Notes under the pieces: generated by a model
What the model was told of the DNA's origin: nothing
Seen by the model: only the letters and a program-made list of their open reading frames with translations
The model's database searches: none
DNA from: Hordeum vulgare subsp. vulgare
Lineage: Eukaryota; Streptophyta; Magnoliopsida; Poales; Poaceae
Direction: 5' to 3'
Assembly (NCBI RefSeq): GCF_904849725.1
Contig: NW_025422552.1
Location: forward strand, 30,001 to 94,000
DNA: 64,000 nucleotides
Shown: one piece after another, positions 42,028 through 58,707 of the stretch
Layout of the letters: each line of letters begins with the position of its first letter
Numbering within the stretch: position 1 is the first letter of the stretch
Position numbers and translations under genes: made by a program

Positions 42028-42055
42028 TTGCCTCGGATTGACTTTAATATATAAT
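42028..42055 (+). promoter_or_regulatory. candidate psaA promoter
   Basis: TTGCCT (42028-42033), 16-base spacer, TATAAT (42050-42055), 175 bases upstream of psaA. An alternative -35, TTGACT (42038-42043), has no good partner. Assigned by consensus match only. Confidence 0.45.
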
Positions 42056-42122
42056 TGCTCCAGTGAATAACTAAAAAAAAAGAAGGGTGGTAGTATAGTA
42101 AAGAAAAGAACTAATCACAATA

Positions 42123-42164
42123 TCTATCTTTCAAAATCTATCTTTCAAAATCTATCTTTCAAAG
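42123..42164 (+). repeat. three-copy 14-bp tandem repeat upstream of psaA
   Basis: Units tctatctttcaaaa at 42123-42136 and 42137-42150 are identical; the third (42151-42164) ends in g. It lies in the psaA leader between promoter and start codon. Confidence 0.92.
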
Positions 42165-42173
42165 ATTCACTAA

Positions 42174-44483
<2,310 letters not shown>

Positions 44484-44490
44484 TGGCTAG

Positions 44491-46713
<2,223 letters not shown>

Positions 46714-46859
46714 TTTAGTTTGTTTTTTTGTACTGTATCAGCACCTAGTTCATTACTCTTGATAGAGAGGGAGGATCCGCCTTCTTAAATTTCTTTTTCT
46801 ATTTATTTTTCCATCTAGGATTAGAACCGTATACTTGATAATAATAGCAACGGCACATT

Positions 46860-47171
46860 ATGGCAAAAAAGAGTTTGATTCAGAGGGAGAAGAAGCGGCA
46901 GAAATTAGAACAGAAATATCATTTGATTCGTCAATCTTTAAAAAAAAAGATAAGAAGCAAAGTTTCTCCCTTGAGTTTGAGTGAAAAAACGAAAATGCGA
47001 GAAAAATTGCAATCCCTACCGCGTAATAGTGCACCTACACGCCTTCATCGACGTTGTTTTTTGACCGGAAGACCTAGAGCTAACTATCGACATTTTGGGC
47101 TATCCGGACACGTACTTCGAGAAATGGTTTATGAATGTTTATTACCGGGTGCAACAAGATCCAGTTGGTAA
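46860..47171 (+). CDS. rps14: ribosomal protein S14 (uS14)
   Basis: A 103-residue small-subunit head protein, [20 protein letters not shown] onward, with the conserved [20 protein letters not shown] and [11 protein letters not shown] segments. It is of the zinc-free type. Codon 27 is already Leu, so the editing known from other plants is not needed. Last gene of the psaA operon, followed by a grass inversion endpoint. Confidence 0.96.
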
Positions 47172-47330
47172 GGATAAAATACCCTTTCGTATTTGTATGG
47201 ATTTCTGGAATTGATAATCATAGAGGAGCCCTCTTTACCATTCTGTATAAATGGACTATTCTATTTGTATAGATATGGTAGAGGGACGTATCGAACCCTC
47301 TTTTATCCACTAGTTACCCCTCTTTAGTTT

Positions 47331-47406
47331 AAGAGTATAGAGCAGTTTGGTAGCTCATAAGTCTCATAACCTTGGGGTTGCGGGTTCGATTCCCACTACC
47401 GGCCCC
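47331..47406 (+). pseudogene. chimeric trnfM/trnG tRNA pseudogene
   Basis: The 5' half (TAGAGCAGTTTGGTAGCTC...CTCATAACCTT) is that of initiator tRNA-fMet; the 3' half (TGCGGGTTCGATTCCC.CTACC) is that of tRNA-Gly (UCC). The ends AAGAGTA and the 3' ACCGGCCC cannot pair as an acceptor stem, so it is not a working tRNA. The same kind of chimera was described in rice as the scar of recombination between two different tRNA genes that produced the 28-kb grass inversion. Position between rps14 and trnR-UCU fits. Confidence 0.85.
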
Positions 47407-47563
47407 ATACTCCTTCTTTAATGATATATGCATGATATATACATCATCCATTTGTATCTGGATTTTTTGATTTCCTAAAAGAGTTTTGGTCTAACAGTTT
47501 TTTCTCGGAAGAAGACAACAAATAAAAGAAAGAATAAAAGAAAGAATAAAATACGAAAGAAAA

Positions 47564-47635
47564 GCGTCCATTGTCTAATGGATAGGACAGAGGTCTTCTA
47601 AACCTTTGGTATAGGTTCAAATCCTATTGGACGCA
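47564..47635 (+). tRNA. trnR-UCU: tRNA-Arg (UCU anticodon)
   Basis: 72 nt; acceptor GCGTCCA pairs with TGGACGC, anticodon TCT in CTTCTAA, T arm TAGGTTCAAATCCTA. Divergent neighbour is the chimeric tRNA relic; atpA converges on it. A aataaaagaaag direct repeat (47521-47544) lies just upstream. Confidence 0.95.
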
Positions 47636-47760
47636 ATCTTATTTCTATCTATTCTTTAAATAACTATACTAAACTAAAAACAAAGAAAACTTTTTTGCAT
47701 GATTCAAATAACAAGAGTAGACATGCAAAATAACAAGAGTAGATATGCCAAATTTATTTG

Positions 47761-49275
47761 TTACTGAAGGGAAAACCGTTCCAGCTGTTCCTGAATAGCT
47801 TCCTTCAAAAGGATTTCCGCTTGCTCGGTGAATGTCTTGCTAGAAGATATAATTTCTTGGAATTGAGGTTTAGTATCTTTTAGGTGTTTACGTAACTCAT
47901 CCAGAAATTTATTTACCTGTTCGATTTCTAACGAATCAAGATATCCTCTTGTTCCGGTATAAATAGTAGCTATCTGCTCTTCCACTGGGAGAGGATTTGC
48001 CTGGGATTGTTTAAGCAATTCCCTTAATCGTCGACCCCTTGCCAATTGATTCTGACTTGTTTTATCGAGAGCAGAGGCGAATTGTGCAAAGGCTTGTAAC
48101 TCTGCGAATTGAGCTAGTTCCAATTTTGATTTGCCAGCTACTTGTTTCATGGCTTTAATTTGAGCCGCGGATCCTACTCTGGAAACAGAAATACCCACAT
48201 TAATAGCGGGTCGAATTCCGGCATTGAATAGATCCGCCGATAAGAATATTTGTCCATCTGTAATGGAGATTACATTAGTAGGAATATAGGCGGAAACGTC
48301 TCCAGATTGAGTCTCAACTATTGGTAAAGCGGTCATACTTCCTTCGCCTAAAAGAGAATTTAATTTAGCGGCTCTTTCTAAAAGGCGTGAATGCAAATAA
48401 AAAACATCCCCTGGATAAGCCTCACGGCCGGGAGGTCTTCTTAATAGAAGGGACATTTGGCGATAAGCTTGTGCCTGTTTGGAGAGATCATCATAAATTA
48501 TTAAAGTATGCCGTTCGCGGTACATAAAATACTCAGCCAGGGCTGCTCCCGTATAAGGAGCGAGGTATTGTAATGTAGCAGGTGAATCCGCCATTTCAGC
48601 TACTACAATAGTGTATTCCATGGCCCCCTCCTCATGGAAAGTAGTTACTACTTGAGCTACGGAGGATGCTCTTTGACCGATAGCTACATAAACACATATT
48701 ACACCTTGCCCTTTTTGATTGAGAATTGTATCTGTAGCTACTGCTGTTTTGCCAGTCTGTCTGTCCCCAATAATTAACTCTCGCTGACCGCGCCCTATAG
48801 GAATCATCGAATCGATAGCAATAAGCCCTGTTTGAAGAGGTTCGTATACGGAACGCCTGGAAATTATACTTGGAGCAGGAGATTCAATTAAGCGAGATTC
48901 GGAAGCTATAATTTCGCCTTTCCCATCAATAGGTTTAGCCAGAGCATTTACAACACGACCCAAGTAAGCCTCACTCACGGGTATCTGAGCAATTCTTCCT
49001 GTTGCTTTTACAAAACTGCCCTCTTGTATCATCAACCCATCGCCCATTAATACAATCCCAACATTTTTGGATTCCAAATTCAGAGCAATACCCCTAGTAC
49101 CTTCTGCAAATTGGACTAATTCACCCGACATTATTTCACCAAGACCTATAATACGAGCAATCCCATCCCCCACTTGAACTACGCGACCTATATTCTCAAT
49201 CCCTACTTTCCTATTATATTGTTCAATACGTTCGCGGAGAATTTTATGAATTTCGTCGACTCGAAGGGTTGCCAT
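47761..49275 (-). CDS. atpA: ATP synthase CF1 alpha subunit
   Basis: A 504-residue nucleotide-binding subunit. The P-loop GDRQTGKT is at residues 170-177. The start is [20 protein letters not shown] at 49275; the longer open frame upstream (to 49350) overlaps the atpF end and is not conserved. Codon 383 encodes Ser ([10 protein letters not shown]), the position edited to Leu in maize atpA RNA. Last gene of rps2-atpI-atpH-atpF-atpA. Confidence 0.97.
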   Translation of the reverse strand: MATLRVDEIHKILRERIEQYNRKVGIENIGRVVQVGDGIARIIGLGEIMSGELVQFAEGTRGIALNLESKNVGIVLMGDGLMIQEGSFVKATGRIAQIPVSEAYLGRVVNALAKPIDGKGEIIASESRLIESPAPSIISRRSVYEPLQTGLIAIDSMIPIGRGQRELIIGDRQTGKTAVATDTILNQKGQGVICVYVAIGQRASSVAQVVTTFHEEGAMEYTIVVAEMADSPATLQYLAPYTGAALAEYFMYRERHTLIIYDDLSKQAQAYRQMSLLLRRPPGREAYPGDVFYLHSRLLERAAKLNSLLGEGSMTALPIVETQSGDVSAYIPTNVISITDGQIFLSADLFNAGIRPAINVGISVSRVGSAAQIKAMKQVAGKSKLELAQFAELQAFAQFASALDKTSQNQLARGRRLRELLKQSQANPLPVEEQIATIYTGTRGYLDSLEIEQVNKFLDELRKHLKDTKPQFQEIISSSKTFTEQAEILLKEAIQEQLERFSLQ

Positions 49276-49366
49276 TAGTGTTTCTTGACTCTTTTTTCGA
49301 AAGCAAGGGGAAAAATAATGCCTAAATTCTAAACGAAAGTAGAAGTTCAAGGCCTAATTAATTTAA

Positions 49367-50751
49367 TTATCTCTTCCATTCCAGGGACCCGAGAATGCCA
49401 ATATTAGCACGAATCGTACGGAAATGTAACTCGGTATTCAAACAACTATTCAGAGTTCCTAGAGCTCCTTGTACGGCCTGTTGGAAAACCCGCTGTCGGA
49501 CCTGATTCATTGCCCTTTGTTTTTCAAAATAAAGGGTTTCGTTTTTAGACTTTTCTAATTGTTCCAAACTAATAGAAGTAGCATTAATCAAATTTGCTTT
49601 TTCTCGTTCTATCTCAGAGTATCCATTCATTCGATACTCATCCGCTTCTAGTTCGACTTTCTGTAATCGAATCCGAGCTTTTTCGAGTTGCTCAATGGTC
49701 CCTCTACGCAATTCTTCTGAATTTCGAATAGTACTCAAGATCCTCTGTTTTCGATTATCTAATAAATCTTTTAATGAAAGTAGATTATTTTGTAAGTTTA
49801 CAACTTTTATGATCTCTTCCCGAACCAAACATGAATCTTTCGATTCATTTGGCTCTCACGCTCCTTTTTTTCTTTTTTTGCTATAGCAATTTCCATATCT
49901 TTTTTTAAGTATAAGTAATGAGCCTATCCTCTATCTTATTTTTTATGTTTATATTTCAATATACCGAAACCTATATAAGACTAGATAAATATTAAGAGGA
50001 CTCTTCCGCCTAGATAAAAATATATCATGGTCAGCAAAGTTGTTTCTTTATTTATATTTGCCCTTTAGTTAATAATTTCAATTTCATTAAGAAAAACTAA
50101 CTAAATAAATGGAAAATGAAAATTAATAGAATTCTTTTTTTTTTTTCTTCAAATCCAAAAAATTTCTCTTTTTTATACATAGGTCGTCGATTCGGCATTG
50201 GTTAAAAAAGGGCAGGGTGCCCCTTCTTTTTTTTTCTAGTAAATAGTTCAAACCATTTTATCGATATGAGTGTTCTATATCAGATAAATTTTACATTAGC
50301 TATTTCCCGTTTAAATTCGGTACTAATACTAATATAGTTGTAGAAAGAGTACCTCTTTTTGCCTGGACTTCAAGCAGTTTAGCTTTAACCGTGTTAATGG
50401 TCTCACATTCTTGGTTTATAGAGAATCAAAATTGATTTACCAATGAGTCGCGAAATGCTATGGTTCTTCCATATGATTTCTGAATTTATTCAGAAGTAAT
50501 TCGTCGAGATCGTGCACCCTTTTCTTATTTATCCGAAAAATACTAAAAAATATTCTAAAGTGCAGCCGGATAGATCCAATCTATTCTTGAAATAGACAAC
50601 TCGCACACACTCCCTTTCCAAAAAAAATCAAAACACCAACCACTACAGTTAGATTTATTAGATTTGTTGCTAAAATATCGGTATTAAGCCCGAAACTGCC
50701 AGCGGATGGCCAGTGAGCTAAAAAAACGAAAGAATGGGTTACATTTTTCAT
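49367..50751 (-). CDS. atpF: ATP synthase CF0 subunit I (b), intron-containing
   Basis: Exon 1 is 50607-50751 (145 b), exon 2 is 49367-49773 (407 b), together 183 residues, [20 protein letters not shown] onward. One N-terminal membrane helix (about 28-46) is followed by a long charged stalk helix. The junction GGAGTGT|TAAAAGAT gives GKGVLKDLLDN. The in-frame ATG at 50802 upstream is not conserved. The stop lies 91 bases before the atpA start. Confidence 0.95.
49774..50606 (-). other. atpF: atpF group II intron
   Basis: 833 bases on the minus strand, from GTGCGAGTTG to ..CTTTCAT. A run of T residues near 50137-50150 lies inside. No gene. Confidence 0.92.
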
Positions 50752-51206
50752 ATGCTCTCCTCTTATAGATAGGACGAACAAAGAACAAAGTTTTTCGATC
50801 ACTTACTTCGCTCGCCCTTTTTTGATCGGTTTTTTTAATGCAAATAGATTCAATCTAGTAATTTCTTTTAGATTAAGTCTTAGGTCTTGTTTGACCGGTG
50901 AAAGGCTTCCTTTGTTGAAATGTTCCGTTCCCAAAATTCCTAAAATAAAAGGAAAAAACTTTCCACTTTCCTAAACTAAGGACGGGAAATAAGAAGGCGA
51001 GCATATCTTCTAAATTAATCATACTCAACTCAGCCCTTCCTAGAATGCGGTATTATCTGTCCCGATAAATAGATAATTCCAGGAGTAATAAATAGGAGTA
51101 AATTAAATAAAGTATTGATATAATTGGAATTGCGGAAGCAAATACCAATTTACTAAAAAAAGAAAAAAGTATCTAATCGAAATCGAAAGAACTTTTTTTT
51201 TTAGGA
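50752..51206. other. atpF-atpH spacer
   Basis: 455 bases within the atp operon. Contains the atpF leader; no gene or clear hairpin seen. Confidence 0.45.
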
Positions 51207-52019
<813 letters not shown>

Positions 52020-52763
52020 TCAATGATGACCCTCCATGGATTCACCTATATAGGCTGCGGCTAATGTTGCAAAAATAAGAGCTTGAATACCGCTTGTAAA
52101 TAATCCAAGAAACATGACCGGTATAGGGATTACTAAGGGGACTAAAGAAACAAGAACAACAACGACTAATTCATCCGCCAATATATTCCCGAAAAGTCGA
52201 AAGCTAAGCGATAATGGTTTTGTGAAATCTTCTAGGATGTTAATTGGTAAAAGGATTGGGGTTGGTTTAATATATTTCTCGAAATAGCTCAATCCTTTTT
52301 TGCTAAGACCAGCATAAAAATATGCCGCTGACGTGAGTAAAGCTAAAGCAACAGTAGTATTTATATCATTCGTGGGCGCTGCTAATTCCCCATGGGGTAA
52401 CTCTATAATTTTCCAAGGTAAAAGAGCACCCGACCAATTTGAAACAAAAATAAAAAGGAACATAGTTCCAATAAAGGGAACCCAGGGACCATATTCTTCT
52501 CCAATCTGAGTTTTGCTCAAGTCTCGAATAAACTCAAGGACATATTCAAAAAAATTCTGCCCGTCGGTCGGGATGGTTTGTGGATTCCGAACAGCTATGA
52601 CAACTGAACCTAGCAAGATAGTAATTACGACCCAAGAAGTGATGAGTACCTGGGCATGAATTTGAAAACCTCCTATTTGCCAATAGAAGTGTTGGCCTAC
52701 TTCTACACCCGATATATCGTATAACCCCTTGAGTGTTTTAATGGAACAAGGTATAATATTCAT
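52020..52763 (-). CDS. atpI: ATP synthase CF0 subunit IV (a)
   Basis: A 247-residue membrane subunit, [20 protein letters not shown] onward, with about five helices. The essential Arg is in [15 protein letters not shown]. It forms the proton half-channels with the c ring. The frame extends upstream to 52880, but the family starts MNIIPC. Second gene of the operon after rps2. Confidence 0.97.
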   Translation of the reverse strand: MNIIPCSIKTLKGLYDISGVEVGQHFYWQIGGFQIHAQVLITSWVVITILLGSVVIAVRNPQTIPTDGQNFFEYVLEFIRDLSKTQIGEEYGPWVPFIGTMFLFIFVSNWSGALLPWKIIELPHGELAAPTNDINTTVALALLTSAAYFYAGLSKKGLSYFEKYIKPTPILLPINILEDFTKPLSLSFRLFGNILADELVVVVLVSLVPLVIPIPVMFLGLFTSGIQALIFATLAAAYIGESMEGHH

Positions 52764-53027
52764 ATTGTCCTCTGATAAAAATTGAACTTCAAAAAAGGAA
52801 TTCTTTTGATTCAACCATCTCTTTCTCAACTCAGCAACTTGAACTATTAATTTGATATTTAGGATACCAAGAAAGCACATCAGATCATAATATATATCAA
52901 TACCCTCTAATATATATCAATATTCCCCTTCTTTTTTCTATGCAAAACAAATTCTATGCAAAAAAAGATATAGTAAGTCATTCCATAAATCTACGCAGTT
53001 GTCCAAGAATTCACTATATATTCTTAA

Positions 53028-53738
53028 TCAACGATTTCTTATATAGAGAGAACGGCCCTCACAAATTGAAAATACTAATTTGTTAAGAATCAATCGAATT
53101 GAAGTCATAGTGTCATCGTTGGCTGGAATCGATATATTCGCGAGATCCGGGTCACAATTTGTATCGACTAAAGAAATAGTAGGAATTCCCAAAATGGCAC
53201 ATTCCCGAAGAGCTATATACTCTTTTTGCTGATCAAGGACGATCACAATGTCTGGCAATCTCGTCATATATTTGATCCCGCCGAGATACCTTTGTAAGGT
53301 AGATAATTTTCTCTTCAAGATTGCCACATCTCTTTTTGGGAGATGGTGGAATTTTCCCATTTTTTCTTCCGCTCTTAAGTCTCTAAATTGAGAAAGTCTA
53401 GTTTTCGTAATCGACCAATTCGTTAACATACCACTGAACCACTTTTTATTAACATAATGACAACGAGCCCTTATTGCAGCTGATGCTACTAAATCTGTTG
53501 CTCTTTTTTTGGTACCAACAATTAAGAAACTTTTTCCCTGACTTGCTGCATCAAAAACTAAATCACAAGCTTCTGATAAAAAACGGGCCGTTCTAGCGAG
53601 ATTTATAATATGAGTACCTTTACGCTTTGCCGAAATGTAAGGGGCCATTTTAGGATTCCATTTCTTAATACCATGACCAAAATGAACTCCTGCTTCTATC
53701 ATCTCTTTCAAATTAATGTTCCAATATCTTCTTGTCAT
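53028..53738 (-). CDS. rps2: ribosomal protein S2 (uS2)
   Basis: A 236-residue small-subunit protein, [20 protein letters not shown] onward, with the conserved [27 protein letters not shown] and [16 protein letters not shown] segments. The ATG nine codons upstream (53765) is in frame but outside the family start. It heads the rps2-atpI-atpH-atpF-atpA cluster and follows rpoC2. Confidence 0.97.
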   Translation of the reverse strand: MTRRYWNINLKEMIEAGVHFGHGIKKWNPKMAPYISAKRKGTHIINLARTARFLSEACDLVFDAASQGKSFLIVGTKKRATDLVASAAIRARCHYVNKKWFSGMLTNWSITKTRLSQFRDLRAEEKMGKFHHLPKRDVAILKRKLSTLQRYLGGIKYMTRLPDIVIVLDQQKEYIALRECAILGIPTISLVDTNCDPDLANISIPANDDTMTSIRLILNKLVFSICEGRSLYIRNR

Positions 53739-54064
53739 TTTTTCCACACTTCCTTTTTTTTTCATCCTAACATTCCATTACGGAATTTATTTCTTTTTGA
53801 AGATTAAGAAAGATCCGAAATAGCTTGAAATAAATAAAATAATAATTGTTCTGAGAGAACCTTGTACTAAGAGTTGGCCATTGATACATTGATACATGGT
53901 ATAAACAAAACCTTAATTTAATGAATTAACTGACTTGTTTTACTTATTAAAATAAAAATCTTAAAAATCTAAAATTTAACCTGTTAGTGTTCTAAGTTCA
54001 AAAGTCTAGTAAAGTAAAAAATATGTTTTATGTATCCTTAGGGTTAAATGTTAAATGGGGGTTT
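53739..54064. other. rpoC2-rps2 spacer
   Basis: 326 AT-rich bases with a short cattgata direct repeat near 53879-53896. No gene seen. Confidence 0.45.
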
Positions 54065-57000
54065 TTATGTCTCATAAAAATTGTTTGTTACGTCAGAATC
54101 TGAAGAAACTAATTCTGTATGGAGAAACAAAAAATCTCTCATTTCCGACGCGAATAGATTTTTTTTTTTTATTTCGAAATAAAGGTTCTTGTCTTGTGGG
54201 GAACGATGCACAAATTTTTGGAATCCGGTACCAACAGGTATAATCCCCCCCAGAACTACGTTTTCTTTCAAGCCTTTCAACCAATCAATGCGACCTCGTA
54301 GGGCAGCTTTTGCTAAAACTCGAGCAGTTTCTTGAAAACTTGCTTCAGATATGAAACTTTGGGTATTCAGGGAAGCCCTTGTTATTCCCAATAAGATTGC
54401 CCGATAATAGATCGATTCATCCAAAGCTCGCCCTGCTCGTTCCGCTCGCAATAGTCCGATTAATTCCCCAGGCGAAAAAACATTAGACATTCCATCTTCG
54501 GAAACCCGCACTTTTGATGTTACTTGGCGTATAATAATCTCTATATGTCTATTATGGATCTGTACCCCTTGGGATCGATAAACCTTTTGGATTTTATTAA
54601 CCAAAGAAATACGACTTTGGGCTATGGTTAGCTCAGCTCCAATCAAGAATCCCCAAGGGACCCCAAGAATTCTTGGTATACGCTCATTCCAATCCTCAAT
54701 TCTCCTTTCGAGATTGGGGGATAATGAATCAATTGAACGCGCTTCAAAGATTTGTTCCACTTTTGGAAGACCTTGCGTTATGTCACTAGATCTCGATTTT
54801 TCATATATAAACGTAACTAACCTATCTCCCTTGTAAAGGATTTCTCCATAATGACCATTAACAGTTGCTCCTGTAGTGGCCAAATAAGGTTTAGCTGCTC
54901 TTATAACAAAGGAATCCATATTTACACTGAAAATTTGACCAGATTTTTTTATGTGCGATTTAAATAGACATACATTTTCACAAATAAATTGTCCAAGGTG
55001 AATTATTGCCAATGTCTCTTCCCAAGAATCATGATGGACAAAGTGACAATTCAAAAGGAATGGATCCAACATTATGTTACTATCGAAATTGGAAATCCTT
55101 TTATTTTCATCTATTAAAGAGTATTTAAGTTCTTGAAGTACTTGGAAGGTTTGTTTCAAATTGTCAACGAACAAATATTTTTTTAGCAGGATTTTATTAT
55201 GCGTTAGTAAATAGTAAGATGAAGAAAAATGCGATATACTAGCTACAATAGCCCCTAAGGGCCCAAAAATTTCTAGAATAGGAATTCTAGGATTCCATTC
55301 TTTTATCGCATTGGGATGTTTTGAATTCTTGAATAAACCAATTCGAGAACAGTTGGATGCCGACAAAATCATCAAAGATTGGTATTCTTTATTTCGATTC
55401 AACAAAGTGCCAATAGCTTCTTGATGTTGGCTAAGTGATTCAATCTTCGCCTTGGAATAAAAAGAATTGCTATTGGCGCGATCTAACCTATTATGGGGAG
55501 TCGGTCCTCCACTTGTCCTATCATACCTTTTTCGTGTATACGAAATAGTGGACTTGACTAACTCAATTCTTAGGAAATCGCGAATAAGATCATTTGCTCT
55601 TACCTCAACAAGGGAAGCACCAGCCTTTTCTTTTTCTTCTTGTTCCCAATTCACTACTAAGCAAGTTCTAACAAATTGACTATTTGTGTGATAAATTCTT
55701 TGAGTTAACTTGCTATTTTCATGATAAATAAAATTGACAAGTCGAATTTGGAGATTATTTTCTTCTTGCAAGAGATCCTGCGGGAAAAGTGTTGCTAAAT
55801 TTCTTCCTTCGTCCATTTCATATGCCACTGTAGGGCGAACGGAAACAAAATACTTTTCCTTGCTCTTGAGAATTTTTTTCCGTTGAACATAGACCCAATT
55901 TTTCTTTTTTTTTGATTCCTTAGAATCTTTTTTTTGTCTTTCTGGCGGTATCAAACACCCACCTAATATCTTATCTGCCTCTTCAGGAAAATGAATATCT
56001 CCGGAAAATATTTTGAGTTCCGTATGGCTTTTTTTTCTCTTCACTCGGACCAGTCCGCCTAGTCCACTTCTTGTATTTTTTGTGAGTTGTGTATCCACTC
56101 CAATAATACTATTGTCAAGTATCTTTAGGGATGAAGATCTCGGCAAGATATGAAGTTCTTGAAGAATGAAAAAAAACCGATCTACTTCTTTTTGGTATTT
56201 TAGACTAAATTCTTTTGTTCCTCGATGCTCAATCAAACCCTCTTTTTTTAAGATGGAATCTTCCTCTGGGCTCTCGTATTCGTCCTCTGAGTCTTCTTCT
56301 GAGTCTTCCTCTAAAGTACCATATTTTTCCTCGCCGCTTTCCCCGGGGCTGCCATATTCGTCTTCTGAGTCTTCTTCTAAAGTTCCATATTCGTCCTCTT
56401 GGGTCCTATATTTGCTCTCTGGGTTCCCATATTCCTCTTCTGAGTCTTTCTCTAAAGTCCTATATTCGTTCTCTGGGTTCCCATATTTGTTTTCTGGGCT
56501 CCCATATTCGTTTTCTAGGGTTTCATATTCGTATTCGTCTTCTAGGATTCCATATTTAGATTCTTCTAGGGTTTCATATTCGTCCTCTCGGGTCCTGTAT
56601 TCGTGTTCTAGGGTCTCATATTCCTCTTCTGAGTCTTCCGCTCGAGTCCTATATTCTTCTTCTAGGGTCCTATATCTAAATTTAACAATTCCTGAACCCT
56701 TTTTATCTTTTCTGTATCGGGGATCGTCAAAATAAGCAAAAATAGTATTTCTACGTAAAACACCCATAAAGGGGATTTCAATCGAAATCCCAAAACAGGA
56801 TATTAGTTCTTTCTCTTGTTCTTGATGATATTGTAATGGAATGACGAACCTATTTCTTCGCTTTTTCGCCAACAAATCTGAATTATCTTGAAAAATAGAA
56901 GGATAGATCAAATTCCAATGGCCATTGGACATGATTCGATCCGACGTTGAATAATCAAGAATTTCCCTATCTTTTTTACCATAAGTATTCATTTGATCTT

Positions 57001-58498
57001 GATCCTTGTGGAGTGAAAAAGACGCTATACTGGATCTGCACATACTTACGGATAATATCCATAAATGGCTTGTTTTTGGTAATCGACGAAGATTACCATA
57101 TTGATATTCGGGCGCATGGTAAACATCAGTACTCCAGTGCATTTCGCCGTCTGATTCAGAATAAATATGCTTTTGTACCCTTTCTTTAAAATGTAAAGTG
57201 GACGTTCCGGCACGAATCTCCGCAATTACTTGTTCAGATTTTACATATTGATCATTTTGCACTAGAATCAAGCTTTTTGAGGGAATATTCACACTATATA
57301 GAATATCTTGACTCTGAATAGTTACATGCAAGTCTATATAACATAGAAAAGCAGGCTGTCCATGACGGGTACGTGTGGGGTGAACCAAATTCTCATTGAA
57401 TTGGATTTTTCCATTCGAAGGGGATCGTACAAGGTCGGCAGTACCCCCTGTGAATACTCCGCCAGTATGAAAAGTTCTTAATGTTAGTTGAGTCCCTGGC
57501 TCCCCAATTGATTGACCCGCAATAATACCTACGGCTTCTCCCAATTCCACCAGATCACTATGAGTAGGACTCCGGCCATAGCATAATTGACAGATCCAAG
57601 AAGTGCTTCGGCAAGTAAAGGGGGTTCTAATATATATTGGTTGTGCTCGAAATGGTTGTGCTCGAAAGGCAGTTATGAATCGATTGACTAATCCAATTCC
57701 AATATCTTGATTTCGCGCGGCAATGCATCGTGAACCGATATATATATCGTCTGCTAATACACGACCAATTAGTGTTTGGACAAAAAGTTTTTCCGTCATC
57801 CCATTTTGAGGACTTACAGAAATACCTCGGATAGTACCACAATCTCTTCTACGCACAATAATATGTTGAACTACTTCAACAAGTCTACGTGTAAGATATC
57901 CAGCATCTGCTGTTCGTACAGCAGTATCTACAACCCCTTTGCGGGCTCCATAGCAGGAAATTATATATTCTGTCAAAGAAAGTCCCTCGCGTAAATTGCT
58001 TTGAATAGGTAAATCAATCATTTGTCCTTGAGGGTCCGACATTAATCCTCTCATACCTACTAATTGGTGTACTTGAGATGCATTTCCTCTGGCTCCTGAA
58101 AAAGACATTAGATAGACTGGATTAGAAGGATCCGTTATCCGAAAATTTGAATTCATTTCTTGTTTCAAATATTCACTTGTCGCATACCATATCTCAACAG
58201 ATTGGCGTAATTTTTCTACCGCGTGTACAGCCCCATAATAATAGTGTTTCTCCAAAAGAAAACTCTGTTGTTCCGCGTCTTGGACTAACCATCCCTTAGA
58301 GGGTATTGTTAAAAGATCCTCGATTCCTAACGAAATCGATGTAGTAGTGGCTTGATAGAAGCCCAGAGTCTTTAGTTGATCCAGTATATGGGATGTATAT
58401 CCCATTCCAAAATGATCTATTAATCTGCTAATAAGTCGTTTCATACCAGTTCCGTCTATCTCTTTATTATGAAAGACCAGATTGGCCCGTTCCGCCAT
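54065..58498 (-). CDS. rpoC2: plastid RNA polymerase (PEP) beta'' subunit
   Basis: A 1477-residue subunit starting [20 protein letters not shown]. It corresponds to the C-terminal part of bacterial beta'. Near the N-terminus the trigger-loop region and the cysteine motif [20 protein letters not shown] (zinc site) are clear; the C-terminal conserved block includes [13 protein letters not shown] and [13 protein letters not shown]. Residues about 608-746 are a grass-specific acidic insertion made of degenerate [13 protein letters not shown] repeats. The open frame extends 20 codons upstream (58558), but the family starts MAERANL. Last gene of rpoB-rpoC1-rpoC2. Confidence 0.97.
56260..56675 (-). 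repeat. rpoC2: degenerate repeats encoding the rpoC2 grass insertion
   Basis: About 415 bases of imperfect repeats with units of 15-42 bases, coding for Glu/Tyr/Ser/Asp-rich heptads such as EYRTLEK, EYGSPEN and EEDSEDE. The frame stays open through all of it. Edges are approximate. The opposite strand shows a Ser-rich open frame as a by-product. Confidence 0.9.
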
Positions 58499-58707
58499 AC
58501 ATAAGTACCCCCTTTTCGGCTGAGTAGGATTCGACAATTGCTGAGTAGGATTCGACAATGGGCCTGAGTCAGTGATTCGAAAATTTAATTAACTTAATTG
58601 CCTCAATCTCAATCTGGATTCGCGTGGCAAATAATGATGATACTAGGGAAATCGGAATGCCCCCCGAAAGCAAAGGGGAGGGGCATCGCCGAATCTAACT
58701 TTCTTGT

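Noticed and set aside
47331..47406. Functional trnfM-CAU
   Set aside because: The anticodon arm looks right, but the acceptor strands do not pair and the 3' half is from trnG-UCC.
56166..56735. 189-codon plus-strand Ser-rich ORF opposite rpoC2
   Set aside because: It is the complement of the Glu-rich rpoC2 repeats; its repetitive Ser/Tyr/Phe make-up follows from that.
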